Made by a program: the position numbers and the translations under genes. Positions 42,852 to 53,675 of a stretch of 64,000 bases of DNA are shown here, piece by piece (position 1 is the stretch's first letter; every line of letters starts with the position of its first letter). The notes beneath the pieces are model-generated. The model worked only from the letters and a program-made list of their open reading frames with translations. It had not been told where the DNA came from and did no database searches. Origin of the DNA: Clostridium tagluense (lineage in GTDB: Bacteria; Bacillota; Clostridia; Clostridiales; Clostridiaceae); assembly GCF_003865095.1 (NCBI RefSeq), contig NZ_BHYK01000007.1, forward strand, positions 62,001-126,000, in the 5' to 3' direction.

Positions 42852-44063
42852 ATGGATGATAACAAATGGTTATTAAAAGGAATTAAAGTTGTTGAATTTG
42901 CAACCTTCATTGCAGCACCATGTGCTGCTAGAATGCTTGCTGATTGGGGCGCTGATGTTATTAAGGTAGAGCCTATTTCTGGAGAAAACATGAGAGGTAT
43001 TGGTTCAGTATACTCATCACCTTGCCAGGAAGATGAAAATCCTTGGTTTGAAAATGAAAACTTCAATAAAAAAAGTATTTGCGTTAATGTAAAATCTACA
43101 GAAGGTATGGAAGTATTTCATAAATTACTTGAAAAGGCTGATATTTTTGTCACAAATGTTCGCGTGCAAGCCCTTGCAAAACTTGGATTATCTTATGAAC
43201 AACTTAAAGAAAAATATCCTGGTTTAATATTCGTCCAAGCTTTAGGCTATGGAGAAGAAGGGCCACTAAAAGATAAACCTGGATTTGACTACACATCATA
43301 TTTTGCAAGAGGTGGTGTTATGTCTTCACTTATGGAAAAAGGCACTACGCCAACAAATGTTGCTGCAGGCTTTGGTGATCACTATGCAGGTATTGCTCTT
43401 GCAGCAGGTGCATGCGCAGCTCTTGTGAAAAAAGCTAAAACAGGCACAGGAGAAAAGATAACAGTAAGTCTTTATCATATGGGTATTTATGGACTAGGAT
43501 CTATGATTATGTCTGATCAATATGGAAATAAAATGCCAATGTCTAGACTTACTCCAAACTCTCCTGTTTGTAATTCATACCAATGTAAGGATGAAAAATG
43601 GATTCAATTAGCATTAATACAATATGATCAATGGATTGAAAGATTCTTTAATGCTATTAATAGAGAAGATTTAATGAATGATGATAGATATAATACTCGT
43701 AATGGAATGGTTGAAAATGTTGAGTCAATGGTTACTATTGTTGCAGAGGCAATGCTTAAAAAAACTCTTGCACAGTGGGAAAAAGTTCTTATGGAATGTG
43801 ATATTCCGTTTGAAAGAGTTCAGTCTTGCGCTGATATTGCTGTAGATGAACAGGCTTGGGCAAATGACTATTTAGTAAAGAAAACCTATGATTCAGGTAA
43901 TGAAGGTATTTTAGTCAATTCACCTGTTAAATTTGGAGAAATGGGTATTAGAGAAATGACTCCTGCTCCAAGACTTGAAGAAAATACAGATGAAATCTTA
44001 AGTTCAATTGGATATAATATGGAAGAAATTCAGACTTTGAAATCAGGCAAACTAGTTAGATAG
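42852..44063 (+). CDS. hadA: Class III (CaiB/BaiF) CoA-transferase for a 2-hydroxyacid
   Basis: Moves CoA between an acyl-CoA and a 2-hydroxyacid so that the latter can be dehydrated. It has 403 residues. GIKVVEFATFIAAPCAARMLADWGADVIKVE is the family's N-terminal CoA segment; the catalytic Asp is in GFGDHYAG at about residue 176. The protein resembles both HadA (2-hydroxyisocaproate) and FldA (phenyllactate) from memory, with clear differences from each, so the amino-acid substrate is open. Start ATG 42852 has AAAGGATG spacing; the longer frame from 42822 was not used. It is the first gene of the sigma-54 operon. The symbol is by position and family. Confidence 0.85.
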   Translation: MDDNKWLLKGIKVVEFATFIAAPCAARMLADWGADVIKVEPISGENMRGIGSVYSSPCQEDENPWFENENFNKKSICVNVKSTEGMEVFHKLLEKADIFVTNVRVQALAKLGLSYEQLKEKYPGLIFVQALGYGEEGPLKDKPGFDYTSYFARGGVMSSLMEKGTTPTNVAAGFGDHYAGIALAAGACAALVKKAKTGTGEKITVSLYHMGIYGLGSMIMSDQYGNKMPMSRLTPNSPVCNSYQCKDEKWIQLALIQYDQWIERFFNAINREDLMNDDRYNTRNGMVENVESMVTIVAEAMLKKTLAQWEKVLMECDIPFERVQSCADIAVDEQAWANDYLVKKTYDSGNEGILVNSPVKFGEMGIREMTPAPRLEENTDEILSSIGYNMEEIQTLKSGKLVR

Positions 44064-44151
44064 ATTTAGTGGAATTGTTAGTAAGGTATATTAGGAGAAA
44101 TAGACTAGCAAATAAATTTGAATGTGCCTAAATAGGAAAGGACAGGATAGT

Positions 44152-44958
44152 ATGTATACAATGGGACTAGACATAGGCTCTACGGCAACCAAAGGTGTAA
44201 TTATTGAAAATGGTGTAAAAATCGTGGCTACTGCAACTATATCTTCAGGTACAGGCACTACAGGACCTGCAAGGGCGTTGAAAGAATTATTTGGGAAGCT
44301 AGATATTTCACGTGGGGATATTGAAAAACTAGTAGTAACTGGATATGGAAGAATGAAATATTCGGATGCTGATAAGCAAATTAGCGAGCTGAGTTGTCAT
44401 ACAAAGGGAGTTAACTTCTTAGTTCCTAGTGCTAAAACCATTATAGACATTGGTGGACAAGATGCAAAAGCATTAAAGCTTAATGAAAGTGGTAAATTGG
44501 TTAATTTTGTTATGAACGATAAGTGCGCTGCTGGCACAGGAAGATTTTTAGATGTTATGGCAAGAGCACTTGAAGTTAATGTTTCAGATTTAGGTGACTT
44601 GTCTGCTAAATCTACAAAGGAAGTTCCTATAAGTAGTACATGTACTGTTTTTGCAGAATCAGAGGTAATCTCTCATTTATCCAATGAAGCAGCAATTGAA
44701 GATATTATTGCTGGTATTCATGCTTCAGTAGCTAAAAGGGTTTCTAGTCTTGCAAAAAGAGTAGGTATCCAGGAAAGTGTGGTAATGGTAGGTGGGGTGG
44801 CAAGAAATAGTGGGGTTGTTAGAGCTATGGAAGCAGCTCTTGAACTTGAAATCATTGTACCAGATTTAGCACAACTTACTGGAGCGTTAGGGGCAGCTTT
44901 GTATGCATTCGATGAACTTAAAAATAATGAAATTGAAAGCAATGAAATTGAAAACTAA
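44152..44958 (+). CDS. hadI: 2-hydroxyacyl-CoA dehydratase activator ATPase
   Basis: A 268-residue ASKHA-fold ATPase. The homodimer holds one [4Fe-4S] cluster between subunits and injects a high-energy electron into the dehydratase. MGLDIGSTATKG is the phosphate-binding loop, DIGGQDAKAL the second ATP motif. Cys125 (NDKCAAGTG) and Cys164 (SSTCTVFAESE) are the cluster ligands at the expected places, and GGVARNSGVV binds adenosine. ATG 44152 was chosen over the upstream in-frame ATG at 44122 because AGGA spacing fits and family members begin here. Confidence 0.92.
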   Translation: MYTMGLDIGSTATKGVIIENGVKIVATATISSGTGTTGPARALKELFGKLDISRGDIEKLVVTGYGRMKYSDADKQISELSCHTKGVNFLVPSAKTIIDIGGQDAKALKLNESGKLVNFVMNDKCAAGTGRFLDVMARALEVNVSDLGDLSAKSTKEVPISSTCTVFAESEVISHLSNEAAIEDIIAGIHASVAKRVSSLAKRVGIQESVVMVGGVARNSGVVRAMEAALELEIIVPDLAQLTGALGAALYAFDELKNNEIESNEIEN

Positions 44959-44981
44959 TCAAGGGTTTGAGGAGGAGAAAA

Positions 44982-46202
44982 ATGAGCGATAAATTATCAT
45001 CAAAAGAAGTAATAAGCAATTTATTAGCAAAGCAGTACGAAAATGCATTTGAGGCTAAAGCAAAGGGTGAACCTGTAGGTTGGTCCACATCTGTATTTCC
45101 TCAAGAGCTAGCGGAGTGTTTTGGGCTTAGTGTATGCTATCCTGAAAATCAAGCAGCAGGAATAGCTGCAAAAAGAGAATCTTTAAAATTATGTGGTATT
45201 GCAGAGGACAAAGGATATTCTAATGACATATGTGCTTACGCAAGAACTAATTTTGGATTTCTTGAAAATGGCGGTTGTGAAAGCTTAGATATGCCTCGTC
45301 CTGACTTTCTATTATGTTGTAACAATATTTGTAATCAAGTTGTTAAATGGTATGAAAATATCTCTAAGGAATTAAATATACCACTTATTTTGATTGACAC
45401 TACATTTAACAATGAATATGAAGTTAGTCAGGAAAGAATAGATTATTTAAAAGGTCAATTTGATGAAGCTATTAAACAGTTAGAAGTGATTTCTGGAAAG
45501 AAATTTGACCCTAAGAAATTTGAAGAAGTCATGAAGATTTCTACTAAAAACGGTAAGCTTTGGAAGTATTCAATGAGTTTACCTTCAGCAAAACCATCTC
45601 CTATGAATGGGTTTGATTTATTCAACTATATGGCAGTTATTGTTTGTGCAAGAGGTAAACAGGAAACAACTGATGCTTTTGAACTATTAATTGCAGAATT
45701 AGAAGAGAGAATTAAAAATAAGGAAACAACCTTTAGGGGAGAAGAAAAATTTAGAATCATGATGGAAGGCATACCTTGCTGGCCATATATTGGGTTTAAA
45801 ATGAAAACATTATCAAAATATGGTGTTAATATGACAGGGAGTGTTTACCCTGATGCATGGGCTTTAGAGTACGAAGTTAACGACCTAGATGGTATGGCTA
45901 GAGCTTATAGTAGTATGTTTAATAATGTGAATTTAGAAAGAATGACTAAATTCAGAATTGATTCTCTAAAATCAGGTGGTTGCGATGGTGCTTTCTACCA
46001 TATGAACAGAAGCTGTAAACTGATGAGTTTGATGCAATATGAAATGCAAAGAAAGGTGTATGAAGCTACCGGTTTACCTTATGCAGGTTTTGATGGAGAT
46101 CAAGCAGATCCAAGGAATTTTACAGAGGCTCAATTTGAAACAAGGATACAAGGTTTAGTTGAAGTAATGGAAGAAAGAAAAATAACTGGAGGTAATGACT
46201 AA
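44982..46202 (+). CDS. hadB: 2-hydroxyacyl-CoA dehydratase, alpha-type subunit
   Basis: A 406-residue Fe-S subunit of the oxygen-sensitive dehydratase that removes water from an (R)-2-hydroxyacyl-CoA. The DUF2193/HGD-D-type fold shows [28 protein letters not shown] and the Cys-rich [25 protein letters not shown], plus [19 protein letters not shown] near the C terminus. GGAGGAG precedes ATG 44982. The stop overlaps the next start (TAATG). Confidence 0.92.
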   Translation: MSDKLSSKEVISNLLAKQYENAFEAKAKGEPVGWSTSVFPQELAECFGLSVCYPENQAAGIAAKRESLKLCGIAEDKGYSNDICAYARTNFGFLENGGCESLDMPRPDFLLCCNNICNQVVKWYENISKELNIPLILIDTTFNNEYEVSQERIDYLKGQFDEAIKQLEVISGKKFDPKKFEEVMKISTKNGKLWKYSMSLPSAKPSPMNGFDLFNYMAVIVCARGKQETTDAFELLIAELEERIKNKETTFRGEEKFRIMMEGIPCWPYIGFKMKTLSKYGVNMTGSVYPDAWALEYEVNDLDGMARAYSSMFNNVNLERMTKFRIDSLKSGGCDGAFYHMNRSCKLMSLMQYEMQRKVYEATGLPYAGFDGDQADPRNFTEAQFETRIQGLVEVMEERKITGGND

Positions 46203-47332
46203 TGAGTAGCTTTGAAACTATTTTATCTCAGATGAAAGATGTTATTAATAATCCAGGAGCAGTGGTGAAATCATATAGAGAAAAAGGTATCAAGGTAGTT
46301 GGATGTTTCCCTGTTTACTGTCCTGAAGAAATCATTCATGCTGCTGGAATGTTTCCAATGGGTATTTGGGGAGGATCTACAGACATTGAATTAAGTAAAC
46401 AATATCTCCCAGCATTTGCTTGTTCAATTATGCAGTCTTGCCTTGAATATGGATTAAAGGGTGTCTACGATGATTTATCAGCGGTTATTATACCTGGTAT
46501 GTGTGACACGTTAATATGTATGGGCCAGAATTGGAAGGTAGCTGTTCCTCAGGTTGAATATATTTCACTTGTTCATCCTCAGAACAGGAAAATTGAAGCT
46601 GGCATTGTGTATTTAAAAAGTGAATACAATAATATCAAAAAAAGATTAGAAGAAATTAGTGGTTGCATCATTACAGAAGAAAAATTAAATGAAAGTATTG
46701 AGATTTATAACGACTATAGAAAAACCATGAGAGAATTTGTAGAAGTAGCTGCAAAGTATCCCAATATTATTACTCCAATAATTAGAAATACAGTCATTAA
46801 GAGTGCTTTCTTCATGGAAAAATCAGAGCATACAAAATTAGTGAAAGTTCTTATTTCAGAAGTAGAGAAAATGCCTGCTGAAAAATGGTTAGGAAAAACA
46901 GTATTATTATCAGGTATATTAGCAGACTCAGAAGAGTTACTGAGCATTCTCGCTGAAAATAATATTGCAGTAGCTGCAGATGATTTAGCACAGGAAACAA
47001 GACAATTTAGATTTGACGTTCCAAAAGGATCGGATGCAGTAGATAGATTAGCAAGATTTTGGTCCATTTTTGAGGGCTGCTCCTTGGCATATGACCCTGA
47101 GAAAAAACGTGGAGCTATTATAACACAGCAAATAAAAGAAAAAAATATTGATGGTGTTATTTTCTGTATGATGAAATTCTGTGATCCTGAGGAATATGAT
47201 TATCCACTAATTAAGAAAGAAGTGGAAGCAGCAGGAGTTCCTACTTTATATCTTGAGATAGATCAACAAATGAAAAATAATGAACAAGCTAGAACTCGTG
47301 TTCAAACTTTTGCTGAAATGCTAAGCTTATAA
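46202..47332 (+). CDS. hadC: 2-hydroxyacyl-CoA dehydratase, beta-type subunit
   Basis: A 376-residue partner subunit of the dehydratase, translationally coupled to the preceding gene. Cluster-type Cys occur in [41 protein letters not shown] and [14 protein letters not shown]; the C-terminal region has [20 protein letters not shown]. Heterodimer with HadB; the product is a 2-enoyl-CoA. Confidence 0.92.
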   Translation: MSSFETILSQMKDVINNPGAVVKSYREKGIKVVGCFPVYCPEEIIHAAGMFPMGIWGGSTDIELSKQYLPAFACSIMQSCLEYGLKGVYDDLSAVIIPGMCDTLICMGQNWKVAVPQVEYISLVHPQNRKIEAGIVYLKSEYNNIKKRLEEISGCIITEEKLNESIEIYNDYRKTMREFVEVAAKYPNIITPIIRNTVIKSAFFMEKSEHTKLVKVLISEVEKMPAEKWLGKTVLLSGILADSEELLSILAENNIAVAADDLAQETRQFRFDVPKGSDAVDRLARFWSIFEGCSLAYDPEKKRGAIITQQIKEKNIDGVIFCMMKFCDPEEYDYPLIKKEVEAAGVPTLYLEIDQQMKNNEQARTRVQTFAEMLSL

Positions 47333-47390
47333 TTTGAACATGGTTATATAAAAAAAATGCTATATAAAAGTTGAAATGGAGGATATTATT

Positions 47391-48524
47391 ATGTTATTTA
47401 AAAAAGAACATATACTTTTACAAAAGGCAGTTAGAGATTTTGTAAAAAAAGAATTAGACACACTGCCAGCGGAGATGGATAAGACTGGTGTGATGCCAAG
47501 GGAATTAATGGATAAGTTGGCAAGGTATAAATTTATAAGCACAATAGTTCCAAAAGAATATGGTGGAGCTGGTGCAGATTATGTTTCATATGCAATAGTT
47601 ATGGAAGAAATCAGTAGAAAATGTTGCTCTACAGGTACATTTGTTACTGCTGGATCATCTCTTGTTGCATTACCTATTATGAATTTTGGTACAGATGCTC
47701 AAAAAGAAAAATACTTAAAACCTTTAGCACTAGGCGAGCAGATTGGCGCCTTTGCTTTAACTGAACCTGGTGCGGGTTCAGATGCAGGTGCACAGCAAGC
47801 AGAGGCTGTGTTAGATGGAGATAACTATATTTTAAATGGTAGAAAGTGCTTTATTACTAATGCTCCTATTTGTGATTTTGCCATAGTAATTGCTATGACT
47901 GATAAATCTAAAGGTGTACGTGGTACTTCAGCATTTATAGTGGAAAGTAGTTGGGAAGGATTCTCTCATGGTGCTCATGAGGACAAGATGGGTATTAGAG
48001 GTACAGAAACTTCTGATTTAGTTTTCCAAAATGTTGTGGTTCCAAAGGAAAATTTAATAGGCAAAGAGGGTATGGGATTTAAAATTGCTATGAATACTCT
48101 TGAAGCTGGTAGAATCGGTGTTGCAGCGCAAGCTCTTGGAGTTGCTCAAGGTGCTTTAGATGAAGCTATAAAATATACTAAGCAAAGAATTCAATTTGGT
48201 AAAACATTATCTAAATTCCAAAACACTCAGTTTACCATAGCTGATATGGAAACTAAAGTATGTGCAGCCAGATTATTAGTTTATGATACTGCAGAAAAGA
48301 AAGATGCCCATATGAAAATTGAAAAAGAAGGATCTATGGCAAAATACTATGCAGCAGAGGTGGCTAATGAGGTCGCTTATAAAGCACTACAACTTCATGG
48401 TGGATATGGTTATATAAAGGATTATCCAATTGAAAGAATGTACAGAGATGCTAGGATTTTATCTATTTATGAAGGTACATCACAAGTGCAGCAAATGGTA
48501 ATCGCAGCCAGTGTTTTAAGATAG
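47391..48524 (+). CDS. acdB: Acyl-CoA dehydrogenase (enoyl-CoA reductase of the pathway)
   Basis: A 377-residue FAD enzyme that, with EtfAB, reduces the enoyl-CoA made by the dehydratase. ALTEPGAGSDAGAQQAEAVLDG is the FAD/acyl-CoA signature, QLHGGYGYIKDYPIERMYRDARI the second signature, and the catalytic Glu is at about residue 361 in IYEGTSQVQQM. GGAGG ends 7 bases before ATG 47391. Located between hadC and etfB, as in Stickland clusters, where the complex may bifurcate electrons to ferredoxin (family knowledge). Confidence 0.93.
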   Translation: MLFKKEHILLQKAVRDFVKKELDTLPAEMDKTGVMPRELMDKLARYKFISTIVPKEYGGAGADYVSYAIVMEEISRKCCSTGTFVTAGSSLVALPIMNFGTDAQKEKYLKPLALGEQIGAFALTEPGAGSDAGAQQAEAVLDGDNYILNGRKCFITNAPICDFAIVIAMTDKSKGVRGTSAFIVESSWEGFSHGAHEDKMGIRGTETSDLVFQNVVVPKENLIGKEGMGFKIAMNTLEAGRIGVAAQALGVAQGALDEAIKYTKQRIQFGKTLSKFQNTQFTIADMETKVCAARLLVYDTAEKKDAHMKIEKEGSMAKYYAAEVANEVAYKALQLHGGYGYIKDYPIERMYRDARILSIYEGTSQVQQMVIAASVLR

Positions 48525-48562
48525 AAATAAGATAAAAATTTTTATACTTGGAGGTATATATT

Positions 48563-49348
48563 TTGAAAATATTAGTTTGTGTAAAACAAGTGCCAGATAC
48601 TACAGAAGTTAAAATTGATAAAGAGAAAGGAACCCTTATTCGCGAGGGTGTTCCAAGTATTTTAAATCCAGATGATGCTAATGCATTAGAGGAAGCTCTT
48701 AAAATAAAAGATAAATATAAAGATGTTACAGTAACTGTGGTTTCCATGGGACCACCTCAAGCAGATTATATGCTAAGAGAATGTTTAGCTATGGGTGCAG
48801 ATGATGCGTTTCTTTTAAGTGATAGAGCATTTGGTGGTTCTGACACCTGGTCAACATCTAATGCAATAGTAGCAGGTATCAATAAAATAGGACAATTTGA
48901 TATAATTTTTGCAGGAAGACAAGCAATAGATGGAGATACAGCGCAGGTAGGACCTCAGATTGCTGAAAAACTGCATATGTCACAAGTTACATATGTTCAG
49001 AACCTTGAAATTAAAGGTAATGAATTAGAAGTACAAAGGCAACTAGAAGATGGATATGAGATTATTAGAGTAGATATGCCTGTATTACTAACAGCAGTTA
49101 AGGAGTTAAACGAACCTAGATATATGTCAGTAGACAAAATATTTGATGCATATAAAAAAGAAATTTTGGTTTTAGGTTTTAATGATATTGACATTGATTC
49201 AAGTCAAGTAGGATTAAAAGCTTCACCTACTAAAGTATTTAAATCATTTACACCACAACCTAAGGGAAAGGGCATAATGCTTGAGGGAACATCTAAGAAC
49301 AATGTTGAAGAATTAGTGATGGCTTTAAAACAAAAACACATTATATAA
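48563..49348 (+). CDS. etfB: Electron transfer flavoprotein, beta subunit
   Basis: A 261-residue EtfB (KILVCVKQVPDTTEVKIDKEKGTLIREGVPSILNPDDANALEEAL at the N terminus; DIIFAGRQAIDGDTAQVGPQIAEKL as nucleotide-binding segment). It passes electrons between NADH and the acyl-CoA dehydrogenase. The start is TTG 48563, with GGAGG nine bases before. Confidence 0.94.
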   Translation: MKILVCVKQVPDTTEVKIDKEKGTLIREGVPSILNPDDANALEEALKIKDKYKDVTVTVVSMGPPQADYMLRECLAMGADDAFLLSDRAFGGSDTWSTSNAIVAGINKIGQFDIIFAGRQAIDGDTAQVGPQIAEKLHMSQVTYVQNLEIKGNELEVQRQLEDGYEIIRVDMPVLLTAVKELNEPRYMSVDKIFDAYKKEILVLGFNDIDIDSSQVGLKASPTKVFKSFTPQPKGKGIMLEGTSKNNVEELVMALKQKHII

Positions 49349-49424
49349 TTGATTTGCAATAAATACGTTGCATAATACTGAATTTATGGAAAAACAAAAT
49401 ACATTATATTAGTTGGAGGTAAAC

Positions 49425-50456
49425 ATGGATATGGATTTAAGTTTATATAAAAATATATGGGTATTTGCAGAACAAAGACAAGGTAAAATTTCTCCGGTTG
49501 TAGTTGAGCTTTTGGGAGAAGGTAAGAAGCTTGCTAATGAAGTTGGAGTTGAATTATGTGCTGTGTTACTGGGAAAAGATGTAAATGGACTTGCTAAAGA
49601 ATTAATTTCTTATGGTGCACAAAAGGTATATGTAGCAGATAGTTCTCTTTTAGAAAACTATACAACAGATGCTTACACAAAAGTTATTTGCGATGCTGTA
49701 AATCAATTTAAACCAGAAATAATGCTACTTGGAGCAACTCATATTGGTAGAGATTTAGCTCCTAGAATGTCATCTAGATTAGACACAGGACTAACAGCAG
49801 ATTGTACAAGACTTGAAATTGACCCAGAAGATAAAAAAATCATGCAGACTCGTCCTGCTTTCGGAGGAAACATTATGGCCACTATTATTTGCCCAAATAA
49901 CAGGCCACAAATGTCTACTGTAAGACCAGGTGTTATGGATAAAGCTCTAAAGGATGAATCAAAAGTTGGGGAAATCATTAATTTAGACTTTAAATTGTCA
50001 GAGAAGGATATAAGAACAAAGGTAATTAAAACTGTAAAAACTAATAAAGATATGGTATCTTTAGTAGATGCTAATGTAATTGTTTCTGGAGGCCTTGGTC
50101 TTAGAGATGAAAAAGGCTTTGAAATGCTTAAAAAGCTTGCAGATAAATTTGGTGGAGTAGTTGGTGCTTCTCGTGCAGCTGTTGATGCAGGATGGATTGA
50201 TCATTCTCATCAAGTAGGTCAAACTGGTACAACTGTGAAACCTACTGTTTATATTGCTTGTGGTATTTCTGGTGCTATTCAACATGTTGTTGGTATGCAG
50301 GAAGCAGATGTAGTAATTGCTATCAATAAAAATCCATCAGCTCTAATTTTTGGAGTAGCTGACTATGGTATTGTTGGAGATGTATATGATATAGTTCCAA
50401 TGCTTACTGAGGAATTAGATAATGTTGATGAATTAGTAAAAAGGTTAAATGCATAA
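49425..50456 (+). CDS. etfA: Electron transfer flavoprotein, alpha subunit
   Basis: A 343-residue EtfA. The C-terminal FAD domain is intact: [44 protein letters not shown] and ADYGIVGD. There is no extra ferredoxin-like domain at the N terminus. It pairs with etfB; GGAGG precedes ATG 49425. Confidence 0.94.
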   Translation: MDMDLSLYKNIWVFAEQRQGKISPVVVELLGEGKKLANEVGVELCAVLLGKDVNGLAKELISYGAQKVYVADSSLLENYTTDAYTKVICDAVNQFKPEIMLLGATHIGRDLAPRMSSRLDTGLTADCTRLEIDPEDKKIMQTRPAFGGNIMATIICPNNRPQMSTVRPGVMDKALKDESKVGEIINLDFKLSEKDIRTKVIKTVKTNKDMVSLVDANVIVSGGLGLRDEKGFEMLKKLADKFGGVVGASRAAVDAGWIDHSHQVGQTGTTVKPTVYIACGISGAIQHVVGMQEADVVIAINKNPSALIFGVADYGIVGDVYDIVPMLTEELDNVDELVKRLNA

Positions 50457-50630
50457 ATAAAATGTAATAAGTATTGTGAATTAGGTTTAAATAAAGTAGG
50501 GGGCTATTTTATTAATACTAAAAAAATGTTGCATTATAATAAACGAATTAGAAGTTAACATAAAAGCAGACATAACCATCTCCTAAAATACCTGTGTGTT
50601 TATTTTTAATATAAAAGGAGGAAAATTAAA

Positions 50631-51623
50631 ATGAAATTAATTATGTTTAGTGCAAGAGAAGATGAAGCCAGTGCTGCTAGCACTTGGGGCAAAAAACGTG
50701 AAGTGGAAGTTCAAAATATTTCAGAACCTTTATCATTAGAAAATATTCATTTAGTAAAAGGCTTTGATGGAGTATGTCTTTGTCAAACAAAGAAGATGGA
50801 AGATGGAATTTACAAAGGATTAAAAGATGAAGGAATAAAACAAATTGCATCACGAACAGCTGGGGTTGATATGTTCGATATGGTGGAGGCAACAAAACAT
50901 GGGTTATTTATTACAAACGTGCCTGTATATTCACCTAATGCAATTGCTGAATATGCTATAACTGCTGCACTTAATATTGTTCGTCATGTGAATCATATTA
51001 AAGTAGCTATGAAAGAACAAGATTATCGTTGGAGAAAAGAAATTATATCTAAAGAAATAAGATCCATGACTGTTGCAATTATTGGAACAGGCAAAATTGG
51101 ACGTATAACAGCTCAAATTTTTAAGGGGTTTGGTGCAAAAGTTATAGGATACGATTTATACCCTTGTGAAGAAGCTAAAGAGTGTATTGAATATGTAGAT
51201 ACGCTTGAAGAGGCTATTGCACAAGCAGATTTAATTTCATTACATATACCAGCTACAAATGATAATTTCCACTTATTTAACAAAGAAATTTTTGATAAGA
51301 TGAAAGATGGTGTGTTTTTCGTTAATACAGCTAGAGGCACAATTGTTGATACAAAAGCGTTAATAGATGCTTTAAACAGTGGTAAAATTGCGGCTGCAGC
51401 TTTAGATACATATGAAAATGAATTTAATTATTTTACAAAAGATTTTTCAGGTAAGGTAGTTGAGGATGAGATGCTAAAAGAACTTACTCACCGTGATGAT
51501 GTATTATTAACACCACACATAGCATTTTATACTGAAACAGCAGTTAAAAACTTAGTTGAAGGCGGATTAGATGGAGCTTACGATATTATTAAAAATGGTA
51601 CAAGTAATTATATTGTAAACTAA
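50631..51623 (+). CDS. D-2-hydroxyacid dehydrogenase (2-oxoacid reductase of the pathway)
   Basis: A 330-residue NAD-dependent enzyme of the D-lactate dehydrogenase family. The NAD motif is AIIGTGKIGRITAQIFKGFGAKVIGYD; catalytic Arg, Glu and His lie in NTARGTIVD, the acidic region after EFNYF, and LLTPHIAFYTETAV. It would reduce the 2-oxoacid from amino-acid transamination to the (R)-2-hydroxyacid that the dehydratase uses, like LdhA of the leucine and FldH of the aromatic pathway. A 174-base gap before it contains no terminator. It closes the operon. Confidence 0.9.
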   Translation: MKLIMFSAREDEASAASTWGKKREVEVQNISEPLSLENIHLVKGFDGVCLCQTKKMEDGIYKGLKDEGIKQIASRTAGVDMFDMVEATKHGLFITNVPVYSPNAIAEYAITAALNIVRHVNHIKVAMKEQDYRWRKEIISKEIRSMTVAIIGTGKIGRITAQIFKGFGAKVIGYDLYPCEEAKECIEYVDTLEEAIAQADLISLHIPATNDNFHLFNKEIFDKMKDGVFFVNTARGTIVDTKALIDALNSGKIAAAALDTYENEFNYFTKDFSGKVVEDEMLKELTHRDDVLLTPHIAFYTETAVKNLVEGGLDGAYDIIKNGTSNYIVN

Positions 51624-51663
51624 CTATGACAAATTTGATTAGGATTTAGATTATTAATATTTG

Positions 51664-51707
51664 CTAGAATAAAGGTGCTATTCATTTGAATAGTACCTTT
51701 ATTCTAG
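51664..51707. terminator. Bidirectional terminator between the Stickland operon and the ABC exporter
   Basis: A stem of about 21 bp (51664-51684 with 51687-51707, one mismatch) ends both convergent transcripts. Confidence 0.88.
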
Positions 51708-51721
51708 TAATTTTTTAGAAA

Positions 51722-52759
51722 TTACTTTGTTGATGAGAAAAACTTAAGTAATACCTTTGATATAAAATAGCCTATAATAGTGAAAGTAGTAGCCCAAATC
51801 GTAAATGAGCTTAACATTTCGCTTCCCAAAGTATAACCAGCTAAAAGTCCAGAGCATACAGAAACACAACAGATAAATATAGGGTTTAAATTTTTAAAGA
51901 CTATTAGTCTTAAATTATATTCTAAGTTTCTCTTTTTATAGGATACATAGGATAAGTACAGAAATAAACAAGTTAATATAAAAAGTATTAATAACTTTAA
52001 TTTATAATTTGTATAAGAAAACCAACTAGTATTAGTTTCAGTTATAGACCAATTCTGATAAGTTAAATTATAACTATAAATATTTAACCAGTCTTCGATT
52101 TTATTACAAACCATAACTGTGTATTGAATAAATCCATAGTGTGTTGTAATTAAAATCCGTACTAACCTTATTATAAAGTAGGGTAATATAGGTATTATTG
52201 CACCGACTATACCGGCCACTATACTATTTCCCATAACTGACTGTGCAAGTAGCATAAAAGTGAAAATGCAGATGTACTGAAACGTATCCATGAAAAGCCA
52301 TTTAACTATATCAGAATATGGATTTAAGGTGGTATCAAGACCTTTAATATTTGCAACATAAAACAAACTTAAAAATATATATGTTACTACAAAACTTATA
52401 AGTAAACTCAGCACACCAACAATCCATTTATTGAGTATTATCTCTTTCCTTGTAAAGGGCATAGAAGCTATAAAACCTTGAGTTTCACTGTTTTTTTCAC
52501 CTATAAATAAAATTACAGCTAATAGCATTACAACAAAGATCATTATAAAAAAATAACTATCCCGACTCATATAAAGCCCATTATTGAACCAGCTAGTACA
52601 TTCATACCCACTTCGTTTCATGGTAAATTTATTTTCATTTAATGCTGATATAACACCATGAACCTTATAAAATAAAAGTATGACAATAGTTAAAAGGGTT
52701 ACCCACTTTACATTTATCCATTCCTTATAGAAAAGGGCCTTATTTATAATTTTACTCAT
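51722..52759 (-). CDS. ABC-2 type transporter permease
   Basis: A 345-residue membrane protein with six or more helices (KWVTLLTIVILLFYKV; FFIMIFVVMLLAVILFIGEKNS; GVLSLLISFVVTYIFLSLFYV). The EKNSETQGFIASMPFTRKEIILNKWIVGVLSLL stretch is typical of ABC-2 exporters of the YtrC/D type. Its start overlaps the ATPase gene by 8 bases. The substrate is unknown; YtrA-regulated relatives respond to cell-wall antibiotics. Confidence 0.85.
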   Translation of the reverse strand: MSKIINKALFYKEWINVKWVTLLTIVILLFYKVHGVISALNENKFTMKRSGYECTSWFNNGLYMSRDSYFFIMIFVVMLLAVILFIGEKNSETQGFIASMPFTRKEIILNKWIVGVLSLLISFVVTYIFLSLFYVANIKGLDTTLNPYSDIVKWLFMDTFQYICIFTFMLLAQSVMGNSIVAGIVGAIIPILPYFIIRLVRILITTHYGFIQYTVMVCNKIEDWLNIYSYNLTYQNWSITETNTSWFSYTNYKLKLLILFILTCLFLYLSYVSYKKRNLEYNLRLIVFKNLNPIFICCVSVCSGLLAGYTLGSEMLSSFTIWATTFTIIGYFISKVLLKFFSSTK

Positions 52760-53642
52760 TTTTATCCTCCTCTTCTACGAAATATATAAACATATCCTCA
52801 AGACTCATATCTATAATTTCTATAAAGTCAGCTCCCATGTCATAAAGCTTCTTTTCAAAATCTTTTGAGTAATTTTTAGTGATTATATAATTTACTCTGC
52901 CTATAGTTTCAACCTTAATTACATCATTAAGAGAAGATAGATCTTCTTTTACATCCACAGTGGACTTAAACACCACTTGAAGTTTTTTTATGCTGTTTTT
53001 AGCATCATCAATAGAACTCATGTGTTTTATTTCACCATTTTTAATTATTGCAACATTATCACATATTCTCTCTATATGATCCAGGTGGTGTGAGGAAATA
53101 AATACAGTTACACCCCTCGAAGCCACTTCATCTAATATAATGGACATTATTTCTTTTTTGATCACAGGATCAAGGCCAGATGTGGGCTCATCAAGTATTA
53201 GAATATCTGGTTTTATGCTGAGGTTTAAAAGAATAGCTACTCTCATCTTCATACCTTTGGAAAGTTCTCTTATTCTTCGTTCTACAGGAATTTTAAATTT
53301 TTTATTAAGTTCATCAAATCTTTCCTGGGAAAAATCATTATAGGTTTTTTTATAAAATTTTAGGAGTTCCTTTACTTTGAAAGATGAGAAATATTGATTT
53401 TCATCGGATACATAACCTATTCTCTGTTTTACTATATTATTATCAAAAATCTCTTCACCATCTATTAATATACTTCCTTCATTAACCTTGTAAATACCTG
53501 TTAGGCATTTTATAAGTGTAGTTTTGCCTGCACCGTTTTCACCGATAATTCCAAATATGCTACCCTTATTTACATGTAAATTAATATTACTCAGAATATA
53601 TTTATCATCTATGCGTTTGCTCACATTTTTCATATCTATCAA
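52752..53642 (-). CDS. ABC transporter ATP-binding protein (YtrB-like)
   Basis: A 296-residue ATPase: Walker A GENGAGKTT near residues 34-42, signature LSKGMKMRVAILLNLSIKPD, Walker B LILDEPTSGLDP, and H-loop SSHHLDHIERICD. The signature reads LSKGM instead of LSGGQ, as in other YtrB-type proteins. TTG at 53642 was taken as start because GGGGGGA stands 5 bases upstream. It lies between a GntR repressor and the permease gene. Confidence 0.92.
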   Translation of the reverse strand: MIDMKNVSKRIDDKYILSNINLHVNKGSIFGIIGENGAGKTTLIKCLTGIYKVNEGSILIDGEEIFDNNIVKQRIGYVSDENQYFSSFKVKELLKFYKKTYNDFSQERFDELNKKFKIPVERRIRELSKGMKMRVAILLNLSIKPDILILDEPTSGLDPVIKKEIMSIILDEVASRGVTVFISSHHLDHIERICDNVAIIKNGEIKHMSSIDDAKNSIKKLQVVFKSTVDVKEDLSSLNDVIKVETIGRVNYIITKNYSKDFEKKLYDMGADFIEIIDMSLEDMFIYFVEEEDKNE

Positions 53643-53675
53643 ATTAATCCCCCCATTCTACGAATTTATAATAGC

